Assembly: GCA_036960305.1 (NCBI GenBank)
Contig: JBALWA010000008.1
Location: 1-64,000, forward strand
Length of the DNA stretch: 64,000 nt
Direction: 5' to 3'
DNA from: JBALVT01 sp036960305
Lineage (GTDB): Bacteria; Pseudomonadota; Gammaproteobacteria; Pseudomonadales; Halieaceae
Shown here one piece after another: positions 42,945 through 50,830 of the stretch (within the stretch, counting starts at the first letter, position 1; each line of letters starts with the position of its first letter). Position numbers and translations under genes: made by a program. The notes under the pieces were generated by a model that had not been told where the DNA came from, searched no databases, and worked only from the letters and a program-made list of their open reading frames with translations.

Positions 42945-43777
42945 CTGACACCATTAAACTCAAGGCCCGGGATTACAAGTCGGCCGTTAAACCCATCTGG
43001 TGCCCTGGTTGCGGTCACTTTTCGGTGTTTAACGCCATCACCAAGGCCATGGCGGCCCTGGCCATCAACAAGGATGATACGGTCATGGTCTCGGGTATTG
43101 GTTGCTCCTCGCGCCTGCCAGCTTATGTAGACAGCTACGGTTTCCATGGCGTACACGGTCGGGGTTTGGCCATCGCCCAGGGCCTGAAGGTGGCGCGCCC
43201 GGATCTGACAGTTTTGGCGATGGGGGGCGATGGTGATGGCTTTTCCATCGGTGGCAACCATTTTATCCACGCCTGTAGGCGCAATGTGAACATAACCTAC
43301 ATCGCCATGGACAATGAGGTTTATGGTATGACCAAAGGCCAGGCCTCGCCTACCACGCCTATCGATTGGGACCACAGCAAGTTGACGCCACACGGCCCCG
43401 GTGTGCGCGCCTTTAAGCCGGCGGCACTGGCACTGGCCGCAGGAGCCCCCTGGATAGCCCGTGGCTACTCAGGTAACCCCAACCAGATGGCGAAATTAAT
43501 TTCCGAGGCGATTGCCTTTCCCGGGTTCAGCTTTCTCCATGTTTTATCACAGTGCATCACCTTCTGCCCGGAACAGACGGACTGGAAAGCCATTGTTCAC
43601 GAACGAGATAAACCCGCTCTGACAAATCCGGACGATGCTGCCAGGTTGTTCCTGCATGAGGACGGCTTCCAGACCGGTTTGCTGTTCAGTGAGCAACGTG
43701 CCAGCTGGCCACCTGACCGCGGGAGAATGGCCAGCGACGATGTGGTGGAACGATTGGCCGCTGACTTCAGGGTATGA
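42941..43777 (+). CDS. korB: 2-oxoacid:ferredoxin oxidoreductase, beta (TPP) subunit
   Basis: This is a 278-residue thiamine-diphosphate subunit. The TPP/Mg motif GGDGDGFSIGGNHF spans 95-108, with MDNEVYGMT after it. Likely [4Fe-4S] ligands are C21-x2-C24, C55 and C205, the spacing of two-subunit oxidoreductases. The start overlaps the alpha gene by 4 bases, and its stop overlaps the start of the ferritin-like gene by 4 bases (ATGA at 43774-43777), so all three are translationally coupled. It works as the KorAB complex in the cytoplasm. Confidence 0.92.
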   Translation: MTDTIKLKARDYKSAVKPIWCPGCGHFSVFNAITKAMAALAINKDDTVMVSGIGCSSRLPAYVDSYGFHGVHGRGLAIAQGLKVARPDLTVLAMGGDGDGFSIGGNHFIHACRRNVNITYIAMDNEVYGMTKGQASPTTPIDWDHSKLTPHGPGVRAFKPAALALAAGAPWIARGYSGNPNQMAKLISEAIAFPGFSFLHVLSQCITFCPEQTDWKAIVHERDKPALTNPDDAARLFLHEDGFQTGLLFSEQRASWPPDRGRMASDDVVERLAADFRV

Positions 43778-44289
43778 CAATGGCTAACATTGAACTTGCA
43801 GAATTTCTCGCCCACTCCCTGGAACTGGAATCGGAAGCCCGGGACCGTTACGAGGAGTTAGCGGATACGATGACGATCCACCATAACGGCCAAGTAGCAC
43901 AATTTTTCCTGAACATGGCACTGGAGGCCCGCCACCATCTGGAGGAAGTGGCCGACCTGGCCAAGGGCATCACACTGCCGGAGCTCAAGGCCTGGGAGTT
44001 TAACTGGCCCGAGGCTGAACCTCCCGAGACCGCCAGCTATGAGGCCATGCATTACCGCATGAGCCTGCACGAGGCGATAACACTGGCCCTGGAGAATGAG
44101 TATGCGGCAGAGCAATATTATCGCCAGATAGCCAACACCAGTGGCAATGCAGATACGGCTAAGATAGCTGGCCAGTTTGCCGATGAAGAACGTTCACATG
44201 CCGCGAAATTGGAGAGTATGCTGCAGAATATTCCGGAAAACGGTGTCCACCAGCGGGAGGAGGATGACGAGCCCCATATGCCCGAGTAA
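43774..44289 (+). CDS. Ferritin-like/rubrerythrin-type di-iron protein coupled to korAB
   Basis: This is a 171-residue four-helix protein. Two ExxH iron motifs are visible, E51-ARH54 in helix 2 and EERSH near residue 140, with E19/E21 and ENEYAAEQYY supplying the other acidic ligands of a ferritin-like di-iron site. There is no rubredoxin domain, so it is not a full rubrerythrin. It overlaps korB by 4 bases. I infer a peroxide- or oxygen-scavenging, or iron-supply, role that protects the iron-sulfur cluster of the KorAB complex. That role is suggested by the operon, not shown. Confidence 0.82.
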   Translation: MTMANIELAEFLAHSLELESEARDRYEELADTMTIHHNGQVAQFFLNMALEARHHLEEVADLAKGITLPELKAWEFNWPEAEPPETASYEAMHYRMSLHEAITLALENEYAAEQYYRQIANTSGNADTAKIAGQFADEERSHAAKLESMLQNIPENGVHQREEDDEPHMPE

Positions 44290-44406
44290 ATACTGCAGCC
44301 TCTGGCTATTCACCACCATCGAATGGCGACGATGCTCTCTCGTCCTATCTCTTTGACCCTATAACCCTATAATATCCTCCACTTACTCCCGGATATTGCC
44401 GACCTG

Positions 44407-45318
44407 ATGACCACAACAACGAACGCCTCCACCGGCAGCGCAATCGCCTGGATGCTGGTGGCGCTCAGCTGCTTTTCCCTGCTGGCCGTTGCCAGTAGGG
44501 AGCTCACTATGGTTATGGGCACCGTGGAAATCCTATTCTGGCGCAGCCTGCTGGGCTCGATCATCGTAGTTGTAATACTGGCTCGAGCCGGCGCCCTCAA
44601 TCGGCAGGGGTTGCAGCCGCAGTTGGCCGGATGGCATATTTTACGCAATGTCGCACATTTCGCCGGGCAGTGCGCCTGGCTGATGGCCATCGCCGCCCTG
44701 CCACTAGCGGAAGTGTTTGCGCTGGAGTTCACCACGCCACTGTGGGCCGCGGTACTGGCGGCAGTGTTCATGGGGGAAGCGCTCAATCGTGGGCGCTGGA
44801 TATCGCTGCTTTTGGGTTTCGCCGGTGTGCTGCTCATTCTGCGACCGGGCACCGCGGCGATCAATCCCGCTAGTCTGGTGATGTTAGCTGGGGCCTTCTG
44901 TTTCGGCATTAACGTGATCGTGACCCGCAAACTGACGCAACTGCTGAGCGGCCACGCCCACGCGTTTCTGCTGGTACTGTTCTATATGACCCTGATGCAG
45001 GGACTGATGTCGCTGTCACTTTTACTTCTGACCGCAGAAGTGCGCATGCCACCAGCGGGGAGCGAATTATGGCTGATCGTGGCAGCAGTTACGGCGCTAG
45101 CAGCCCACTATTGCCTGACCCGTGCCCTGTCAAATGCCGACACCTCGGTCGTTATGCCGATGGATTACCTTCGACTGCCGCTGATCATGGTAGTTGGCTG
45201 GTGGTTGTACGACGAGAACGTGACTCTCTGGTTACTCTTGGGCGCCGCGCTAATCATCGCGGGCAACGCCTGGGGCCTATATCTTCAGGTACGCAGGTCT
45301 GCGGTAAACCCGGTCTAG
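44407..45318 (+). CDS. EamA/DMT-superfamily transporter
   Basis: This is a 303-residue membrane protein with ten hydrophobic segments in two homologous halves. EamA-typical pieces are FWRSLLGSIIVVVIL in the first half, LPLAEVFALEFTTPLWAAVL, GFAGVLLILRPG, and the later AHYCLTRALSNADTSVVMPM with YLRLPLIMVVGW. It exports a metabolite; the substrate is unknown. It lies 117 bp after the korAB-ferritin operon and overlaps the convergent TonB receptor gene by 4 bases (45315-45318). Confidence 0.93.
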   Translation: MTTTTNASTGSAIAWMLVALSCFSLLAVASRELTMVMGTVEILFWRSLLGSIIVVVILARAGALNRQGLQPQLAGWHILRNVAHFAGQCAWLMAIAALPLAEVFALEFTTPLWAAVLAAVFMGEALNRGRWISLLLGFAGVLLILRPGTAAINPASLVMLAGAFCFGINVIVTRKLTQLLSGHAHAFLLVLFYMTLMQGLMSLSLLLLTAEVRMPPAGSELWLIVAAVTALAAHYCLTRALSNADTSVVMPMDYLRLPLIMVVGWWLYDENVTLWLLLGAALIIAGNAWGLYLQVRRSAVNPV

Positions 45319-47978
45319 TTCCAGTTATACCCCAGGGCGACCCCGTAGGTGCGCGGTTCAATGGCGAACACATTGGTGAAATTGCCGGAAGAAGCTCCTG
45401 CCAGGTGCATGCCCACCAAGTGGTTTTCATCGGCAATGTTTTTCACATAGGCGCGAAGGTACCAACTGCGTTCGGCCGACATCAGACTGGCCTGGGCATT
45501 CCAGACATCCCATGAATCGATCTTGTCGACCGGTTTGTTGAAGTTTCGCGCGTACATATCGTCCTGCCAATAGTAATCTACGCGCAACTCCAGGCTGTGG
45601 TTCTGTGGCAGGAAAAAGGTGTATTGGGCGCCAAGACTGAAGGAGTACTCCGGGGAGTTCTGCAGGGCATTGCCCGACAAGTCGATCGCTGCGCCGTCTG
45701 ATACTGGGAAGCCCGCGTCGATGAGTCCAGCGCAGCTGTTGAACGGGGATTCCCCGAGTGCAGCGAAATCCTCTGGCGCCATTTCGACCACGCAATTAGT
45801 CGCCAGTACCTCATCCTTGATCAGCGTCAGATCATCGCGGCTATCCGTTGGATTGCGAGGGTCGACATCGGCAAAGTTCTTAACCTCAGTTTTCAGGTAG
45901 GCGAAGTTGCCATTAAGTAGCCAATGCTGATTGGGTGCCCAGGCCAGCTCTGCCTCGACACCGAAAATTTCCGCGTCGGTGTTCTCGTTGAACGCGGTGC
46001 GGTTGACAATTTTGGAGACTTGCAGTCCCTCGTAATCATAGAAGAATATCGAGCCGTTGGCCCGGAGAGAGCCATCGAGGAAGGTGTTCTTGCTGCCAAT
46101 TTCAAAGGCATCGACATACTCGGGGTCAAAACGCGTGGAAGCAAAAGGAAAATCTATGGGATTGAAAGCCGGATTGAAGCCGCCGCCCTTATAACCCCTG
46201 GAATAGGAAAAATAAACCATACTGTCGTCAGTGAAGGCCCAGTCCAGTACCACGCGACCGGTAAACTCGTCCCATTTTTCATCGAACTCGTCATAGGGCA
46301 CCGCGATGGGCAGGTCCGCTCCCACGACCTGGAGCAGAATCTCGCCAGTGTCGGCGTCCTCATTCAGCAACAGCTGCCGACTGGTAACCGATTTCTCATC
46401 TTCCGTGTATCGAAGCCCCAGCGTCAGCTTCATGGCATCGCTGAACTGATAGTAGATCTCACCGAACAAGGCGGCGGAATCCAGCGTGTACTCGGCTGTT
46501 TCAGTGCGGAAATTGGGGCCCACCTGGCCATAGCCATCCTGGCCTGTGGTTAGCGCGGGGCGCAGGGCGGCAAGGTAATCAAACGCGGTGGCAAACACAA
46601 AGTAATCGTCGACCTGCTCCACATCCATATAGAAGCCACCCGCCAGCCAATTGAATGTCCCGTCGTATTCGGAGGCGACCCGAAATTCCAGGGTATATTG
46701 CTCGCTATCGAGCGCAGAATGGTTGTAAGCGTCGATGCCGGTACTACGGAATTTCTCATGCCCGCCGATAGAGCCGGTACCGTTACCAGACGCTGCTGAT
46801 ATGGGCAGTAAACCCTCTGCCCAGAAAGATGCATAGTTCTGTGGTGCGACCGCAGCGAGCAACGGTGACAGCTCCACTGGAATGGCCACGTTCCAGGTAG
46901 TGTCCTGCTCGGACATCAGGGAGGTGTCCTGGTAGCTGCCCACGAATGCCAGCGTATGTTTATCCAGGGCGTGGCTGATATTGAGCGTCACCAGTGTTTC
47001 ATCTGCCACATAGGTAGGATCGAAATCGGACTCCACTTTACGCAGATCAGGCGTGTTGGAGGCCCTGATGTTGCTGCCGAACTCATACAGACCGAATGCC
47101 CCCAGCACGTGAGTGCCCGCCAGCAGTTGCGTGACCTGGGAACTGGGGTGCGCATAGTCAAAGTCGAGTCCATCCGGTGCACAACCCAATAGCCCCGTGG
47201 GCTCGTTCTTGCACATGATCTTCTGGCTGCGGGTGCGACTGCTGTCCTCGTCGAAGTAGGACACCATGAGGTCGACGCTAGTCTCGTCACCAGGTTCCCA
47301 GGCCAGTGAACCTCGAAATGAGTATTGATCCCTGCCGTCCACGTCGGTATTGAGATACAGGTTCTCTGTGTAGCCGTCGCGTTCAAGCCAGATCCCGGCA
47401 AAGCGCAACGCCAATTGATCGCCCACAGGCAGGTTGATATTGCCGGTGATCTTTTTGTGCTCGTAGTTACCGTACTGGACCTCGACGTTACCACTCAAAA
47501 CCTGAGTCTGTGCCCGGGCGGTGTTCATATTGACCGTGCCGCCGGTGGAGTTACGGCCGTATAAGGTGCCCTGGGGACCGCGCAAAATCTCTAGCGATTG
47601 CAGATCATAGTATTCGGTTTCAAACAGTCGCGGTGACACAATGGGTGCTTCGTTGACATGTATACTCACGCCCGCGTCGCCGGAGGCCGCCACCAGGGTA
47701 CGGCCGATGCCCCGGATCTGGAAGTTGAAACGGCTGAAATTGGTTTTCGCGGTAGTGACATTTGGCGTGGTATAGCGCAGGTCCTGGAAGCCGGTAATCT
47801 GCCTGGCCGTCATCGCCTCGGCGTCAAATGCGGTGACGGCAATAGGTACATCCTGAATCGACTCCGCTCGCTTCTGAGCGGTGACGATGATCTCCTCTAA
47901 TTGAGAGTGGGCGCCGAAGGACAGAGTCAATAGCGACAAAGCGCAAGCAAGGCGGTACTGTGAAACCGCAATGATCAT
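45315..47978 (-). CDS. TonB-dependent outer-membrane receptor
   Basis: This is an 887-residue receptor. A signal peptide to about residue 25 leads straight into the TonB box LEEIIVTAQKR (27-37). The plug contains LEILRGPQGTLYGRNSTGGT, and the barrel ends in GVALGYNWN. It belongs to the long, uncharacterised class of marine receptors with the VTAQKR signature. The ligand is unknown. It is divergent from a sterol-desaturase-family gene 87 bp away, so the two may share a regulatory region. The 3' end overlaps the DMT exporter by 4 bases. Confidence 0.94.
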   Translation of the reverse strand: MIIAVSQYRLACALSLLTLSFGAHSQLEEIIVTAQKRAESIQDVPIAVTAFDAEAMTARQITGFQDLRYTTPNVTTAKTNFSRFNFQIRGIGRTLVAASGDAGVSIHVNEAPIVSPRLFETEYYDLQSLEILRGPQGTLYGRNSTGGTVNMNTARAQTQVLSGNVEVQYGNYEHKKITGNINLPVGDQLALRFAGIWLERDGYTENLYLNTDVDGRDQYSFRGSLAWEPGDETSVDLMVSYFDEDSSRTRSQKIMCKNEPTGLLGCAPDGLDFDYAHPSSQVTQLLAGTHVLGAFGLYEFGSNIRASNTPDLRKVESDFDPTYVADETLVTLNISHALDKHTLAFVGSYQDTSLMSEQDTTWNVAIPVELSPLLAAVAPQNYASFWAEGLLPISAASGNGTGSIGGHEKFRSTGIDAYNHSALDSEQYTLEFRVASEYDGTFNWLAGGFYMDVEQVDDYFVFATAFDYLAALRPALTTGQDGYGQVGPNFRTETAEYTLDSAALFGEIYYQFSDAMKLTLGLRYTEDEKSVTSRQLLLNEDADTGEILLQVVGADLPIAVPYDEFDEKWDEFTGRVVLDWAFTDDSMVYFSYSRGYKGGGFNPAFNPIDFPFASTRFDPEYVDAFEIGSKNTFLDGSLRANGSIFFYDYEGLQVSKIVNRTAFNENTDAEIFGVEAELAWAPNQHWLLNGNFAYLKTEVKNFADVDPRNPTDSRDDLTLIKDEVLATNCVVEMAPEDFAALGESPFNSCAGLIDAGFPVSDGAAIDLSGNALQNSPEYSFSLGAQYTFFLPQNHSLELRVDYYWQDDMYARNFNKPVDKIDSWDVWNAQASLMSAERSWYLRAYVKNIADENHLVGMHLAGASSGNFTNVFAIEPRTYGVALGYNWN

Positions 47979-48065
47979 CCAGATTGTCCTGCCTTGTAAT
48001 TATTAGAACAATCGATGTTAGCATAGGTTACATTTCAGCCCTTTACGTGAACTCGAGGAATTTTC

Positions 48066-48944
48066 ATGCAGCCCGATGTAGATCCGATGGGGGCGCTGAT
48101 GCTTTACGCAGTAGGTGTGCCCTTGGTACTGCTACTGATTTTTGTAGAAGCCGTGCTTTGCAACGTGAAGAACTGGGACTATTACAAGAGCAGTGACACG
48201 CTGTGCAGTCTGGGCTTGCTGACTGGTAACATTGTCGTGAATGCAGGCATCAAAGCCGGCACGCTCGGGTTTTATCTTTACCTCTATCAATTCCGCTGGC
48301 TCGATATAAGCAAACTGCTACCCGTCTGGGCTCTCTGGTTATTGAGTTTTGTGGCTATCGATTTCGTATTCTACTTGTACCACCGTGTTTCACACCGTAT
48401 GCGATTCCTCTGGGCCGTTCACATGAACCACCATTCCAGCGAAGAAATGAACTTTGTCGTGGCTTTCAGACAAGCATGGCTAGGCCCGGCGACAAAAATT
48501 CCCTTTTTTGCCAGTTTGCCACTCATAGGGTTTGATCCCACCATAACTCTGGTGGCCGGTGTTGGCGCGACGCTGTGGGGAGTGGTTGGTCACACCAAAA
48601 TTGTAGGCAAACTCTGGCGTCCGATAGAGTGGGTTTTCAACACTCCGTCCCACCACCGCGTGCACCACGGCAGCAACCCTGAATACATCGATAAGAACTA
48701 TGGAAACCTGTTTATTATCTGGGACCGCATGTTTGGAACCTTTGAACCGGAGCGCGCACCCGTGGTTTACGGCTTGCGTCACAATGTTGGGACCTATAAT
48801 CCGGTAACAATAACCCTGATGGACTGGAAGGTCCTCTTTGCAAAAATGCGTTCCGCCGACTCCCTGGCTGATGCTTTTTGCTACTTCTTTGCCCCGCCTG
48901 GATGGGCGCCCGATACCGACAAGGTGAGTGTTACAAATCAGTAG
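48066..48944 (+). CDS. Sterol desaturase/fatty acid hydroxylase family membrane protein (paralogue 2)
   Basis: This is a 292-residue di-iron membrane enzyme. Its histidine clusters are H106-x3-H110, H119-x2-H122-H123 and SHHRVHH, followed by NPEYIDKNYGNLFIIWDRMF. The start has GAGGAA at a good distance. The NPEYIDKNY block is shared with the paralogue at 62894 and is typical of the alkylglycerol-monooxygenase-like branch. It should hydroxylate or cleave a lipid with O2. It is divergent from a TonB receptor, so substrate uptake and oxidation may be linked. The substrate is unknown. Confidence 0.9.
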   Translation: MQPDVDPMGALMLYAVGVPLVLLLIFVEAVLCNVKNWDYYKSSDTLCSLGLLTGNIVVNAGIKAGTLGFYLYLYQFRWLDISKLLPVWALWLLSFVAIDFVFYLYHRVSHRMRFLWAVHMNHHSSEEMNFVVAFRQAWLGPATKIPFFASLPLIGFDPTITLVAGVGATLWGVVGHTKIVGKLWRPIEWVFNTPSHHRVHHGSNPEYIDKNYGNLFIIWDRMFGTFEPERAPVVYGLRHNVGTYNPVTITLMDWKVLFAKMRSADSLADAFCYFFAPPGWAPDTDKVSVTNQ

Positions 48945-49040
48945 GGCAGCCAACATTCCATCTGGGGGTTCCTGCAAATTAGCTTCTTTGGGCCACAAAA
49001 ATCTGGCCTCTTCGTTTGAGCAAGTGTATTTGGCTATACC

Positions 49041-50804
49041 CTAGCTGCCCCCTGACAGCTCTTCCTTGTCTTCCTGGAACAGGCTGGCGAGTAGTTCTCG
49101 ATTGTATCGACTGTGGTCTATCAGCGCGTCCATATCACCACTTAGCTCCATGGACTTTTCAAGTGTTTCCTCATCGTGGCGCTGGAATATCTGCACCATG
49201 CGTTCCGCATCGGAGTCACTGAAACCATACTCCCGCAAAACCAGGTCCGCGGCGGACAGGCTACTGGCAGCCAACTCTCGCACGACCAGCTGTACCCCAA
49301 GCTGTCTGAACAGCTGTACGCTGAAACGGTTGTGGGCTCGTGCAACTATCGTTACGTCGGGGTAGTGCTCCCGCACCAGTTCAGCCACCCGCAGGCTTTG
49401 CTCCTCGTTATCGAGCGCCACCAGTACTACGCGAGCGTGATCTATGCCGGCGATTTTCAGCAGGTCCAGGCGAGCGGCATCACCGTAGAACACCTTGTTA
49501 CCAAACTTCTTCACAAACTCAATGTGTTCGGCATTATTGTCCAGCGCCGTAAACGCGATGCCATTGGCCGCCAGGATACGACCGGTGATCTGCCCGAAGC
49601 GACCAAAGCCGGCGATGATGACCGCCGGATCGCCGTGGTCGCTCACGTCGTCGTAAACTCGGGGACAGTTGCGCGTACTGAAAAATTGGCTGTGAAGGAT
49701 CACCAGCGGCGCGGTAAATGCCATGGAGATTCCCACCACCAATGTCACCTGGCTGGCAAGCGTTGGATCGATAAGGTTGTTGCTCGCCGCCTGGGCCATT
49801 ACGACAAAGGCAAATTCCCCACCCTGGGACAGCATAAGGCCGATATGCAGGGCGTCCTTGGAAGATTGTTTCGACAATAAGAGTAATAGCCAGATCACCG
49901 TGGTCTTCAGCACTATCAGGGCCAGCGCAGCACCCAGGATCAGAGACGGCTGTCTGGCAAGTAACCCCAGATCCAGGTTCATTCCAATAGCGATAAAAAA
50001 GAGACCAAGCAAGAGGCCCTTGAAAGGCTCGATCTCCATTTCCAGCTGGTGTCGAAAACTTGAGTTGGCCAATAAGATGCCAGCAATAAACGCGCCCATA
50101 CCCATCGACAGCCCAGAGGTTTCCATACCCAGGGCTGTGGCCATAACGATAAGCAGTGCAGAGGCTGTCATAACCTCGGCGCTACCGGAACGCGCCATCA
50201 AACGCAGGAACGGGTTCAGCAGGAATCTACCGACCACAAGTACCAGCGCAATGGCCGCGACACTGATATACCAATCGGGTGCATCGGATGACGAGGTGGT
50301 GGCGAGTGCTTCGACCAATAACAGCAGAGGAATAACAGCCAGGTCCTGCATCAGCAAAATGCCGAAGCCCCGCTGTCCGGGTGGACTCCTTAACAGGCGG
50401 TGCTCTTCCATCAACTGGATTGCAAAGGCGGTGGAAGACAGGGCGACCGCAAGCCCAATCACAAGGGCAACAGGCCAGTCAGCGAGCACGTAATACAACA
50501 GGCCAGCGATCAGGCCAGCGCTGATTACGAGCTGCCCTCCCCCGGTAACCAGCACAGCGCCGCGCAGCTGCCAGAGCTTCTCAGGCTCCAGCTCGATCCC
50601 TATAAGAAACAACAGTAGCACCACCCCCAGCTCGGCAAAGTGGAGTATTGTGTCGGGGTCGCTGACCAGATTAAAAGCAGAGGGGCCGATCAGCGCTCCG
50701 GCTACCAAATAACCCAGGATAGCGCCCAATTTGAGCTTTTTGAAAATCGGTACCGCTACTACCGCCGCACCCAGAAAAATTATCGTTGACCCCAGTGTGC
50801 TCAC
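49041..50804 (-). CDS. CPA2 (Kef-type) cation/proton antiporter with TrkA-N domain
   Basis: This is a 587-residue protein with a GTG start preceded by AGGGGAA. Residues ~1-385 form about 12 membrane helices; LFLIGIELEPEKLWQLRG and GFGILLMQDLAVIPLLLL mark the KefB/KefC group. Residues ~395-510 are the TrkA-N domain (IIAGFGRFGQITGRIL). It should move K+ out against H+. The gene for the Kef ancillary flavoprotein (KefF/KefG) is absent, and the glutathione sensing of true KefC cannot be confirmed. It lies 26 bp downstream of the cytochrome c/propeller gene on the same strand, so the two may share a transcript. Confidence 0.92.
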   Translation of the reverse strand: MSTLGSTIIFLGAAVVAVPIFKKLKLGAILGYLVAGALIGPSAFNLVSDPDTILHFAELGVVLLLFLIGIELEPEKLWQLRGAVLVTGGGQLVISAGLIAGLLYYVLADWPVALVIGLAVALSSTAFAIQLMEEHRLLRSPPGQRGFGILLMQDLAVIPLLLLVEALATTSSSDAPDWYISVAAIALVLVVGRFLLNPFLRLMARSGSAEVMTASALLIVMATALGMETSGLSMGMGAFIAGILLANSSFRHQLEMEIEPFKGLLLGLFFIAIGMNLDLGLLARQPSLILGAALALIVLKTTVIWLLLLLSKQSSKDALHIGLMLSQGGEFAFVVMAQAASNNLIDPTLASQVTLVVGISMAFTAPLVILHSQFFSTRNCPRVYDDVSDHGDPAVIIAGFGRFGQITGRILAANGIAFTALDNNAEHIEFVKKFGNKVFYGDAARLDLLKIAGIDHARVVLVALDNEEQSLRVAELVREHYPDVTIVARAHNRFSVQLFRQLGVQLVVRELAASSLSAADLVLREYGFSDSDAERMVQIFQRHDEETLEKSMELSGDMDALIDHSRYNRELLASLFQEDKEELSGGS

Positions 50805-50830
50805 TATCTTCCCCTCTCGTCACCTGATCA

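Noticed and set aside
45924..46553. A 209-codon antisense open frame inside the second TonB receptor
   Set aside because: It is a shadow of the real gene; such open antisense frames are common in GC-rich coding sequence.
49723..50493. A 256-codon antisense open frame opposite the Kef-type antiporter
   Set aside because: It is Ser/Thr/Ile-rich with no family pattern, opposite a complete transporter.
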